Source of the DNA: Acidobacteriota bacterium
Lineage (GTDB): Bacteria > Acidobacteriota > Polarisedimenticolia > J045
Length of the DNA: 41,769 nt
Reading direction: 5' to 3'
Assembly: GCA_027021395.1 (NCBI GenBank)
Contig: JALUUK010000408.1
Span: 1 to 41,769 of the forward strand
Shown piece after piece: positions 15,707 through 24,280 of this stretch. The position numbers were made by a program, and so were the translations under genes. The notes under the pieces are model-generated. The model was not told the origin of the DNA, made no database searches, and saw nothing but the letters and a program-made list of their open reading frames with translations. How positions within the stretch are numbered: position 1 is the first letter of the stretch; each line of letters starts with the position of its first letter.

Positions 15707-17277
15707 AGGTTTTGTCCCAGCACGAATCCGTCGTAACTGTCTGCCCCGGTGCAGAGGAACCCGAACACATCTGTCTTGTTGGCCCCGGTACTCAGGTTGG
15801 GCACACTTCCACCCGGCCAGCGAATGCCGCTCCACCAGGTCACGGTTCGACCGCCGGTCGAGTCTTGCGTCACCCGGATCAAGAAACGCTGGCCGACAGA
15901 GACGTTGGTGACCGCGAGCGTCCGGTCGCCGCCCAGGGTGACCTGGTGGACGTCGGCGACGTCCATATCGAACGTGATTGTTGCCGCGTCCGCATCGGTT
16001 TGAATCGCGCCGGCTGTCGCCTTCGTATGGATCTTGTCCGTCCCGTCGTCGATCGTGACGGCGCTGCTCTGCAGCACCTTGCCGGTCGTGCCGTCGAACT
16101 TGGCGATGCCGTTGTCGGTGGAACTTGCCGGCCCGGAAACGTCACCGCTTCCTCCGCCGCCGCTCCAGCCGGCTTCTGCCTGTGTCTGGTTGATCCACGC
16201 GCCCGACGCGGCGTCCCAATGGAGACCTTCGTTGTCAGTCACTGCCGTAATCGTGACGTCCGGCACGTCGTCGAGCTGCGTGATCGACAATAACCGCCAG
16301 ACCGCGGCGCCGGCGGTCGCGTCGACGCACATGTAGACTTTGTCCGCAGCGGTGTCGATCCAGAGAGACCCGACAGAATAGCCGGCGTTGCTGTCGTCGC
16401 TGGCCGTCGGGGCGGTTGTGCGCGCGAACTCGCTCCGGACCTGTTGGGCTGCGCCGGCTTCGATCCGGATCAGCCCCGACCAGGCGGAAGCGTCCGAGCC
16501 CAGGCCGCCCCGAGCCAGGGGAAGGACGCCGCTGGTGAGGTCACTGGTATCGTGTGTGTGCGCCGCGGCGGCGAGCTGGGCTTCGGCGGCGGTTTGATTC
16601 GTCCAGACTCCCGAGGCGGCGTCCCAAGCGAGCACCTCGTTTTCCGTGACGTTGCTGATCTGGACGTCGGTGAGATTACCCAGAGTGCCGCTGCCGCCCC
16701 CGCCGCTGAGCTGGAAGAAAGACAGCGCATCCGTCCCGACAACATCCGAGCCGGCGTTGTTCGTGCAGACGAAGAGCTGGTCGGCATACGTCGCCCCCTC
16801 CTTGACGAGCACCAGGTGCCCGGCCACGGCGTCACCGGCCGCCATGTCGTCCGTGCGGATCCACGTGTTGGCACTGTCCGTGCCGATCTCGTACAGCCCA
16901 TTCTCCACGCCGTTGGTCTGGGCGCGGACCAGCACGCGATCACCGGCCTGGAGTGATACGCCGTCGATCGTCTGGACGCCAGCCAGCGTGACGTTGGCCG
17001 TGGTGGCCGCGCGAGCACCGGAGAGCCGGATCGCTTCCCCTCGGACGTATTCGGCACCGTGGAGGCCGTCGAGCAGGTCCGCGTTGAGGTTGGCGACCCG
17101 TGTGTTGCTGTCGACGACCAACGGCGCGACGCCTGGCGGCGCGTCGGCGTAGAAAGTTTCGGCGCGAATCTGGAACGGGCCAGCGTCCCAATCCGCAGTG
17201 AGCTGCACGGTTCCGTCGCGCAGCAGAGCGTTATCGGCTCCCCCTAACGACGGAACGACCAGGATTTCCTCCGCCAT
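15703..17277 (-). CDS. tail fibre protein
   Basis: AAAAHTHDTSDLTSGVLPLARGGLGSDAS typical fibre motif; repeated WDAASG(V/A)W(T/I)NQT(A/Q)AEA units. Confidence 0.8.
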   Translation of the reverse strand: MAEEILVVPSLGGADNALLRDGTVQLTADWDAGPFQIRAETFYADAPPGVAPLVVDSNTRVANLNADLLDGLHGAEYVRGEAIRLSGARAATTANVTLAGVQTIDGVSLQAGDRVLVRAQTNGVENGLYEIGTDSANTWIRTDDMAAGDAVAGHLVLVKEGATYADQLFVCTNNAGSDVVGTDALSFFQLSGGGGSGTLGNLTDVQISNVTENEVLAWDAASGVWTNQTAAEAQLAAAAHTHDTSDLTSGVLPLARGGLGSDASAWSGLIRIEAGAAQQVRSEFARTTAPTASDDSNAGYSVGSLWIDTAADKVYMCVDATAGAAVWRLLSITQLDDVPDVTITAVTDNEGLHWDAASGAWINQTQAEAGWSGGGGSGDVSGPASSTDNGIAKFDGTTGKVLQSSAVTIDDGTDKIHTKATAGAIQTDADAATITFDMDVADVHQVTLGGDRTLAVTNVSVGQRFLIRVTQDSTGGRTVTWWSGIRWPGGSVPNLSTGANKTDVFGFLCTGADSYDGFVLGQNL

Positions 17278-17288
17278 CCGTTACCCTC

Positions 17289-17921
17289 CTATGCGGGATT
17301 GGTCCAAGTGAGCGTCGTCTGATTGCCCGCCACCGAGGCTGTCAGCCGCTTGCCTGCGCCGTCAATCCGCACGTCCTTCGGCTGGGTCAGCAGATCGACG
17401 GTCGCGGTGGCCGGCGAGCCCAGATTGCCGCTTGGCAGCTTGTCGTCCTGAGCGACCACGTCGACGTTGTATTGCCCGGAGGGGCCCATCGGCGGCGAAC
17501 GGAGGACGTAGGTGTCGTCGCCGAACACCAGCCGGCGATCCAGCACGTTGTTCGGGTCGACCGGCTGCCCGGGCGCGCCGCCGGCACGGAGCATCACGAG
17601 CTTGCCATCCGCCGGCCATCCGCTGACCGTGGCCCGGACTTCGATCCGGTTATACGGTCGCGGTGGCAATTGATTGCCGAAGTCGATCGCCCGGCTGGCC
17701 GGGTCGACGGCGAGGATCATGACGACTTGTGGCCAAGGACTCGGCTTCAGCGCCCCGACCAGTACGCGCCAACCCGGGGATTCGGCGACTGCGGTGAGCA
17801 CGCGCCCGATGTAGAGCTGGTGATACCAGCCGCTGTAGGTCGAAGTGAAATGGACGGCGATCTGTTGACCGCCGATCCAAGCCACGCGCGTGATCGTCAA
17901 TCCGCCGAGGTAGCCCGTCAC
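17289..17921 (-). CDS. hypothetical phage structural protein
   Basis: GTG start just after nuclease stop; VTGYLGGLTITRVAWIGGQQIAVHFTS... Confidence 0.6.
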   Translation of the reverse strand: MTGYLGGLTITRVAWIGGQQIAVHFTSTYSGWYHQLYIGRVLTAVAESPGWRVLVGALKPSPWPQVVMILAVDPASRAIDFGNQLPPRPYNRIEVRATVSGWPADGKLVMLRAGGAPGQPVDPNNVLDRRLVFGDDTYVLRSPPMGPSGQYNVDVVAQDDKLPSGNLGSPATATVDLLTQPKDVRIDGAGKRLTASVAGNQTTLTWTNPA

Positions 17922-17923
17922 CC

Positions 17924-18313
17924 TCAGTCCTCCTCGTCCCACCAGTCTGCGAAGCCGTCCGCATGCATCCGGACGTTCAAATCGATGAGGTCGCCTCGCT
18001 GATTGACGCCATAGAGGGTCGCCAACCAGCGGCCGTATTTGCCCTGCCGATCCTTTTCCGTGGTCACGTAGATCACCGGGCGGCCGCAAGCGTCGCGGGT
18101 CACAGCGTATTGCTCGATCAACTCTTCAAGATGCTCAGCAGCGGCCGTGCCGCGCGACTTTTGCTCGCCGCGTTTCTCCGGCGCGTCGATCCATTGCAGC
18201 CGCAGACGCAACCGCCGGAAGGAGTGAAACCCCTGATCCACGAGCACGTCCACCGTGTCGCCGTCAACGACTCGGAGCACCGAGGCGCGATAGTTGTAGA
18301 GCCGGACGGTCAC
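17924..18313 (-). CDS. SNase-like thermonuclease (second copy, no signal peptide)
   Basis: SVLRVVDGDTVDVLVDQGFHSFRRLRLRLQWIDAPEKRG...GRWLATLYG; GTGA overlap with upstream gene. Confidence 0.85.
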   Translation of the reverse strand: MTVRLYNYRASVLRVVDGDTVDVLVDQGFHSFRRLRLRLQWIDAPEKRGEQKSRGTAAAEHLEELIEQYAVTRDACGRPVIYVTTEKDRQGKYGRWLATLYGVNQRGDLIDLNVRMHADGFADWWDEED

Positions 18314-18612
18314 TGCTGATCCTCCGAAACAAAATGCACGTGGACGCTGACCCGAGCGTCTTCGCGTCCATCGTTTGTGACGGTCCAGCCTCGCTGCGGG
18401 ACCGAACTCAGCCTCTGTGCGTTCAGCTCCAATGGTCGCGTGGCCGTCACTTGCCAATGCTTTTCACCGGCCTCCAGCGTCACTTCGGCGGTCGTCAGCA
18501 CAAGCAAATACTGCAGAGCGGACACCTCCTCGCCGAAATCCAGCGTTGAGCTTTCGCCTTTCGGCAGCTTGATGTCCACAACTTTGCTGCGAATCGGGAT
18601 GTATTCGGTCAT
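18310..18612 (-). CDS. hypothetical phage protein
   Basis: MTEYIPIRSKVVDIKLPKGESSTLDFGEEVSALQYLLV. Confidence 0.6.
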   Translation of the reverse strand: MTEYIPIRSKVVDIKLPKGESSTLDFGEEVSALQYLLVLTTAEVTLEAGEKHWQVTATRPLELNAQRLSSVPQRGWTVTNDGREDARVSVHVHFVSEDQQ

Positions 18613-18627
18613 GGTTCTGTTCCTTCC

Positions 18628-18821
18628 CAGGTTGTGGTCGGGTCTCCCGACCCGATCACCATTGCGACCGGAGGTCTCCCTCCCGTTGTGATCAGGTCTC
18701 CTGACCCGATCACTACTGCGACCGCAGGTCTCCAGTGGGTTTTCTGGATGGGAGACCTTCGGTCCGTCGGGTGGGACGGTCTGGAGACCGCCCCACAACA
18801 GGGTGGGCAGTGCCCACCCTA
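18628..18821. repeat. composite palindromic intergenic repeat block
   Basis: gttgtggtcgggtctcccgacccgatcacc, second unit gttgtgatcaggtctcctgacccgatcac, ggtctcc...ggagacc, REP ggtgggcagtgcccaccctac. Confidence 0.85.
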
Positions 18822-18832
18822 CTGGAGGCGGA

Positions 18833-19231
18833 TCAGCCGGCTCGCTGCCGCCAGAGCAGGCGCAGCCGGCACCACCACCCGTGGACTCCACTGCCGTCGC
18901 GCTGTGGCTCCTGGAGTACCTCGAAGCCCAGAAACGTGGTCCGTGGATAATTGGCCGCGACACCCGCGACGGTCTGGGTCAACGTGCCGGTCAATTGGCC
19001 GGCTTGATTCGTCAGTGTGTTCAGGGCGGTACGCAGAGCATCCAAGTCGGCGTATCCGGAGAGCAGCAGCTCGGCCGTCAGGTCCCGCCCATGGATCGCG
19101 CCGACCAAATGATGTTCGCCTCGCACGGCGGGGTAAGTATGCACGACCAGGTCGACCTCCGCCGGCCGCGCCGGCCGGACCGGGCTGTCCAGTCCGTTTT
19201 CGTAGGTGTATCCGTCGTGCGATAGGGTCAT
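18833..19231 (-). CDS. hypothetical phage structural protein
   Basis: MTLSHDGYTYENGLDSPVRPARPAEVDLVVHTYPAVRGEHHLVGAIHG... Confidence 0.65.
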   Translation of the reverse strand: MTLSHDGYTYENGLDSPVRPARPAEVDLVVHTYPAVRGEHHLVGAIHGRDLTAELLLSGYADLDALRTALNTLTNQAGQLTGTLTQTVAGVAANYPRTTFLGFEVLQEPQRDGSGVHGWWCRLRLLWRQRAG

Positions 19232-19257
19232 GGCCTGCTGTGCTTCCTTTGGGCACC

Positions 19258-19507
19258 CGCCGGCGTGAGCCGGCGGCTGCGGCTTCTCATTGGTGGGCGG
19301 TGCCCACCCTACCCGCTACCCGCCGGCTCACGCCGGCGGTTCGCCCCGGTTGTGGTCGGGTCTCCCGACCCGATCACCATTGCGACCGCAGGTCTCCAGT
19401 GGGTTGTCTGGTTGGGAGACCTTCGGTCCATCGGGTGGGACGGTCTGGAGACCGCCCCACAACTTCGGTCCCTGGGGTGGGCCGGTCCGGAGACCGGCCC
19501 ACAACCG
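19258..19507. repeat. composite palindromic intergenic repeat block
   Basis: gccggcgtgagccggc, ggtgggcggtgcccaccctac, gccggctcacgccggcgg, tcgggtctcccgacccga, ggtctcc...ggagacc twice. Confidence 0.85.
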
Positions 19508-19521
19508 TGGCTGATGCCACG

Positions 19522-21054
19522 TTACTTGGCGGCGCCGCTCAGCATCGCCGCCGCCGGCCTTTTGGCACGTGTCGGTCCGCGTGTGTTGTTTTCCGTCTTG
19601 CGTGTGTTCTCGGCGATCTCCTGGAGCGCCTTCTGCTGAGCTTGAGCCTGTCGGCGCATCTCGGCCAACTCCTCATCACTGGGTATGTAGGCCTGCGAAG
19701 TGCGGGCTCGCATGCGGACGGCCTGCGAATACGCATTGTCGCCGAATCCGAACCACAGGGCCTGTTCCGGCGTTGCGCCAAACCCGCGCGCGAGTTTGTA
19801 GCCAGCCATCTTGATGTAATACTGGGCCGGGGCCATTCCGATCTCTTTGGCGACGTTTTTCATTTCCTGCTCGTAAACGTCCGCCAAGTCGTCTTGGGCT
19901 GCGGAGGCGAGCCGGCCGCGCCCGGCGGCTCGACGGGCGGCGGCCGTCCGGCCGCTAAAGGCCTCGCGCACATCTTTGTCGAATTCGCCCGCTTTTTGTT
20001 TGGCGATCATCTCTTCGAATATATCGCTCCCCTTAATCATCTTGCGTGAGGCAGCAACGGTCCGATCGCCGAACAGCGTGGCCAAAATCGCCGCGCGGTC
20101 TTTTTCTGGGGCCTGCTCGTAACCTGCTCGGAGGCGTTTCAGGACTTCGCCGATCGATTCACCAACCAGGTCGACGTCTTCCGGTCGCAGACCGAGCTGT
20201 TGCAGAGCCTTGACTTTGGCCTTTTCCTTGCCGGCGGTCTGCAGCCTAAGAATGAAATTCCGCAAGCCGGTCGTGGATTCCTCGGCGGGGAAGGATTGCC
20301 GCGCGAGGGCCAGCATCGCGAGCTGCTCCTCGATGGACAGAGCCCCCTCAAACGTGGCGGCCTGCTTGGCGAATTGCTGCAGGTCGGCGACTTGGATGTT
20401 GGTCGACTTGAACAAGGCCTGTACGCCGCGGCCGACGCGACGCAGATTCTGCGCGTTGAGCTCCAACCCTTGCGACGACATGTAAGAGGCGATGGCCTGC
20501 GCCATTTCGCGGGGCTCGACGTCTTTGCCCGTCAGCGTCGAAGCCCCCATCAGTTTCAAGAACTCGCGCAAGGATTCACCAGTGGCCTCCTCGACGGAGA
20601 AACCGCTCGACACCAACTGCCTGGCAGCGGCCTCTGCGCTCACGACGGGCGTTTCGCTGATGGGGAGCTGCAGAGCGATCTGCTCGATGCGTTTCTGCGC
20701 CTTTTCGGCCTCCAGTCCCCGCAGTCCGGCCTGGACGCGGAATTTGCGGAAGGCCTCATCCATCGTCTTACCTGCTTCGACAGCTTCGTGCTGCCATTCC
20801 TGGCTGGCCTGCATGACCAGATGCAGCGCTCCGACCACACCGCCTGCTCCGATCAGCCCTTCGACGAGTGAGCGGGCCGAGCTGAGTGCGCCGGCGAACA
20901 GGCCACGCGTGGCTTGCTGAGTGCGCAAACCAGCTTGCGCCGTGCGCTGCAGGGCCAGATTCGTGCGCAATATCTGCTGCTGCGTGCGCTGGAAGTCCCG
21001 CAGCACGTCGCTCATGTCGGAGGTGATGGTAAAAACGGCCTCGCCGGCAGGCAT
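19522..21054 (-). CDS. tail tape measure protein
   Basis: Helical/hydrophobic; LQRTAQAGLRTQQATRGLFAGALSSARSLVEGLIGAGGVVGALH...; conserved position downstream of tail tube and chaperone-like ORF. Confidence 0.75.
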   Translation of the reverse strand: MPAGEAVFTITSDMSDVLRDFQRTQQQILRTNLALQRTAQAGLRTQQATRGLFAGALSSARSLVEGLIGAGGVVGALHLVMQASQEWQHEAVEAGKTMDEAFRKFRVQAGLRGLEAEKAQKRIEQIALQLPISETPVVSAEAAARQLVSSGFSVEEATGESLREFLKLMGASTLTGKDVEPREMAQAIASYMSSQGLELNAQNLRRVGRGVQALFKSTNIQVADLQQFAKQAATFEGALSIEEQLAMLALARQSFPAEESTTGLRNFILRLQTAGKEKAKVKALQQLGLRPEDVDLVGESIGEVLKRLRAGYEQAPEKDRAAILATLFGDRTVAASRKMIKGSDIFEEMIAKQKAGEFDKDVREAFSGRTAAARRAAGRGRLASAAQDDLADVYEQEMKNVAKEIGMAPAQYYIKMAGYKLARGFGATPEQALWFGFGDNAYSQAVRMRARTSQAYIPSDEELAEMRRQAQAQQKALQEIAENTRKTENNTRGPTRAKRPAAAMLSGAAK

Positions 21055-21133
21055 TCCTTTCGTCCTAAGAAATGAAGGTCAAACCAGGTCGGTGCGTGAT
21101 CGCCGAGAAGCCCCCGTGACCACGCCAGGAAAA

Positions 21134-21856
21134 TCAAGTACCGGGGGTGCTGGCTTCCCCCTTTTTTTCGAGCTCGTCCTCCACTTGTTGAATCTCGGGC
21201 TGCTGAATCGTCGCCAGAGCCACGAGCGGCGCCGTCTCACTGTTGAGCAGCCTGAGATGGCTGACGACTTCAGGCGTAAGCCGGTAGTTGAATCGCAGTG
21301 CTTGGACCAAGTAATCCCACCAATCTGCCCACGGCAGGTCGATTCGGCCTTCGCCCAGCACCAAGCGATACAACTCCTGGCTCTTCCGCCAGAAGGACCG
21401 GTAATCCTCTTGCAATTCTTCGCGGACCTGACCGGTTTCCGGGTCGATCCGGAAGTCCCGGGGCAGCATGGCGGCCGCCGCGACGACCCAGCGGTTGCCA
21501 TCCCCGAGCCGGACCCAATAGCCGGAATGCGCGACCTGCAGGCCCGGGAGGGCGGCGGGACGCTGCAAGTCGCGCGGTCCGGGCGGCGACTGGCGCCAAA
21601 CCCCGACCCAATATCGGCCTCGCTCACCCGTCCCCGGCTGGGGCGCAGCGGGAATCCATTCTTGTTCGTCGGGAACGAACCCAAACCTCGGCTGCTCACC
21701 TTTGGGCTGCCAAAACACCATCGCGCCGGGTCCCCCGGTCGGTCCCTCGGAACACTCCACCCACTGCGCACCCTCCACGTGGTCGGCGAGGCCGGCTTCG
21801 ACCAGTAGCTGCGGGTTTTGCCCCCGTTTGTCGGGCAGGAAGATTTGATAGTGCAT
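21134..21856 (-). CDS. tail assembly chaperone-position protein (gpG-like position)
   Basis: Between tail tube and tape measure; A_AAA_AAG slippery heptamer near 3' end. Confidence 0.5.
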   Translation of the reverse strand: MHYQIFLPDKRGQNPQLLVEAGLADHVEGAQWVECSEGPTGGPGAMVFWQPKGEQPRFGFVPDEQEWIPAAPQPGTGERGRYWVGVWRQSPPGPRDLQRPAALPGLQVAHSGYWVRLGDGNRWVVAAAAMLPRDFRIDPETGQVREELQEDYRSFWRKSQELYRLVLGEGRIDLPWADWWDYLVQALRFNYRLTPEVVSHLRLLNSETAPLVALATIQQPEIQQVEDELEKKGEASTPGT

Positions 21857-21872
21857 CGAGTCTCCTTTTTGC

Positions 21873-21979
21873 TGCCGGCTTACGCCGGCGGGGTCTCTGG
21901 TTGGGAGACCTTCGGGCCGTCGGGTGGGACGGTCCGGAGACCGCCCCACAACAGGCAGGGTGGGCGGTGCCCACCCTAC
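21873..21979 (-). repeat. composite palindromic repeat with GTAG REP
   Basis: gccggcttacgccggcgg + ggtctc...ggagacc + ggtgggcggtgcccaccctac; supplies TAG stop of 21976..22860. Confidence 0.8.
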
Positions 21980-22860
21980 GTGATGGCGACGCCGCTAGCG
22001 GCTGTTAACGTCTTGCCTTCGATCTGCAGCGACAAGGTCGCGGTGTCCCCTTCGTCGCCAGCCGCCGCGTCGATCAGTGTCAGTCCGGCGCCGAAGCTGA
22101 ACTTGCAGTGGCTCAAATTACCGTCCGCCTCGTACGTTCCCCCGTCCGCGCGCTTCCGGAAATACACCTCCAACGAAGTCAGGGCGGCTGCGATCTCGTG
22201 CAGGGAATCGAGCAACGTCAAATCGCGCGTCGTGATCGTGATCCGTGGTCGGAAAGGCGTTTCCAGGCTGGCAAAATCGGGATAAGGTCCGCCGCCACTG
22301 CGGGTCAAATTCAAACGCAGTCCGGTGTCAATATTCACGTCGGCCACTTCCCCGATCGTCGTGCCGTTGATTTTGACGGGACCGAGACCGAAGGCGCCGG
22401 CGAAGGACGACGCTGCCAGGGATTGATTCACATTCGCAGCCACCGGTGAGGTCAGCCCATCGCTGGAGAACAGGGCCAAATCGATGGACGCCTCCGCGTT
22501 GTCTGTCCCGCGAGCGCGGAAGCTACTGGCGATCGCCAGCCCATTGGTCGCTGTCAGGGTCAAGTGCGCTGTGCCGCTGGCCCAGGTCCCGCCGGGCTGG
22601 CGCTTGATCCAGGGGATCGTGATCGAACCGGCCGAGATGTAGAGTCCCGACGAGACGGGGATCCCGCTGATGACGCCAGCGATGTCCTCGGTATCGATCG
22701 TCACGCGTGGTTCGGCCCGCACCAGAGCTACCAGACTGTCGGCCGTGTCGCCGGGTGCGGCCGCCCGCAGTTCCTGGGCCGATGGGTTGTACCGAGTCCG
22801 CGTGATCTGGCGGATAGTGACCGATCCAATCGTCGGGTCGTAGATGCTAAATTGAGTCAT
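21976..22860 (-). CDS. major tail (tube) protein
   Basis: Position before tape measure; beta-rich SIYDPTIGSVTIRQITRTRYN... Confidence 0.6.
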   Translation of the reverse strand: MTQFSIYDPTIGSVTIRQITRTRYNPSAQELRAAAPGDTADSLVALVRAEPRVTIDTEDIAGVISGIPVSSGLYISAGSITIPWIKRQPGGTWASGTAHLTLTATNGLAIASSFRARGTDNAEASIDLALFSSDGLTSPVAANVNQSLAASSFAGAFGLGPVKINGTTIGEVADVNIDTGLRLNLTRSGGGPYPDFASLETPFRPRITITTRDLTLLDSLHEIAAALTSLEVYFRKRADGGTYEADGNLSHCKFSFGAGLTLIDAAAGDEGDTATLSLQIEGKTLTAASGVAIT

Positions 22861-22871
22861 GGCTGGCTCCT

Positions 22872-23342
22872 TTACAGTCGCGCCACGGTCTGGCTCCGCC
22901 GGCGTTTCTGATTCGCCGGGTTATTGATCTCTCGAACGACGTAATCCCGCCGGAATTCGGCCAAGGCGAGGACTTCATCGCGTGTGATTGCGGTCAATTC
23001 TCGTTTGCGATCCGCGTTCAAGGGGAAATAGGCTCGCAACCGCAGTCGGCCCCGCTTGGGCGTCGCTGTCACGGTCCGATGGGCCGCGTCGAGAATATGG
23101 GTGCGCAGCCGGCCGGTGCGATAGAGCGGACGCCATTGCGGATAGCGTTTTTTGACCTGGCGAACGTACTTGCTGCTGCGGCGGAGGTACCCGTAGCGAG
23201 TGGCCGCGCCGCGGGCAAAATGCCGCGGCAGGTGGCGCTGCGCGTGCTGGTCGAGAGTCGCTCGCATCGAGTCGCGGGCGATGCGGTTCAGCGTCCGCTG
23301 CGACACCAGGCTGGTTTCGACTTTGATCGCGATCTGTGGCAT
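22872..23342 (-). CDS. tail completion/minor tail protein (HK97 gp10/lambda Z-like)
   Basis: Basic protein at the conserved position; QIAIKVETSLVSQRTLNRIARDSMRATLDQHAQRHL. Confidence 0.5.
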   Translation of the reverse strand: MPQIAIKVETSLVSQRTLNRIARDSMRATLDQHAQRHLPRHFARGAATRYGYLRRSSKYVRQVKKRYPQWRPLYRTGRLRTHILDAAHRTVTATPKRGRLRLRAYFPLNADRKRELTAITRDEVLALAEFRRDYVVREINNPANQKRRRSQTVARL

Positions 23343-23355
23343 GGCGTGCGGCTCG

Positions 23356-23844
23356 TTACGGCGTCAGTACGAGGCCCGTGGTGTAGATTTCCATTTCTCC
23401 GGCCACATATTCGATGTTCGTGTCGCTGATCAGAACGTCTTCATTGGCGGTGAACTCGATGTCGGTGATCTCCAGGACTCCCGGCGTCCGGGCCATGACC
23501 AGACTGAGGATGTCGGCGATAATTTGCCCGGCCTGGTTCTGGAATCCGAGGATTTTTTCGTGGTCGCTGGCTGCCTGGTTGTCGGGCAGGAATTCCAGCA
23601 AGGCGGCCAGGCCCCCATTGGATTGGAAACTGTTGCCGTCGCGCGTCCAGCGGTAACTGCGTCCGAAGCCGAGCAGGATGCGAGGGAAGTCGCTGCCGCT
23701 GCTGGCGAGCAGCACGCGGGCCTTGGCGCTGGCCTCGTTCGGATTCTGTGCGTCGACAATCTGTTGCCAGGTGCTCGATTTGGCGAACGTGTCGCGCAAG
23801 TGATCGAAGATCGTGCTCAAGGGGCCGGTGGGTGTCACAGGCAT
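23356..23844 (-). CDS. tail terminator/minor tail-like protein
   Basis: Gene order between capsid and tail tube. Confidence 0.45.
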   Translation of the reverse strand: MPVTPTGPLSTIFDHLRDTFAKSSTWQQIVDAQNPNEASAKARVLLASSGSDFPRILLGFGRSYRWTRDGNSFQSNGGLAALLEFLPDNQAASDHEKILGFQNQAGQIIADILSLVMARTPGVLEITDIEFTANEDVLISDTNIEYVAGEMEIYTTGLVLTP

Positions 23845-23853
23845 TGCGATCTC

Positions 23854-24201
23854 CTAGGGTCGGCGCGGCCGTCGCATGATCTCGCCTCGCATGATGAGCT
23901 TGACGCGTCTCCAGCGGCCATCCAGTTCGCCGATCGCCTCGACTTGCCAGACCTCGCCGGCGATCACCCACGTGTCCCGGAGTCCCACGGTTTGGGTCGC
24001 CGGAATCCACAAGTTGCCTCGGCGGACGTTGTCTCGGCCGTGGGTCGTATCCAGTCGGGGCTCGCCCTCGGCCCAGAGACAGCCAGCGACGGATTCGGCC
24101 TGCTGTGCGTTGCCATTCGGCCGGCGGGTGACCGTTCCGCCGAGGTACTCGGCGATCAGGTCCGAAGCGCCGGAGAAGAATTGGTCGTGCCGACTGCTCA
24201 T
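23854..24201 (-). CDS. head-tail connector-like protein
   Basis: MSSRHDQFFSGASDLIAEYLGGTVTRRP...; gene order. Confidence 0.45.
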   Translation of the reverse strand: MSSRHDQFFSGASDLIAEYLGGTVTRRPNGNAQQAESVAGCLWAEGEPRLDTTHGRDNVRRGNLWIPATQTVGLRDTWVIAGEVWQVEAIGELDGRWRRVKLIMRGEIMRRPRRP

Positions 24202-24280
24202 GGCCTGCTGATGCGGCCTGCCGGCAGCATCCCGCCGCCGGCAGGCCATCCGAACGGGAAAAACGGAGGCAGATCGATGG

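Noticed and set aside
18628-19507. CRISPR array
   Set aside because: Repeats are palindromic, irregularly spaced and mixed-family with no uniform spacers; they are REP/BIME-like.
21079-21771. 230-aa alternative-frame ORF
   Set aside because: It is the +1 frame relative to 21134..21856 and low-complexity Arg/Ser-rich; the A_AAA_AAG site directs -1, not this frame.
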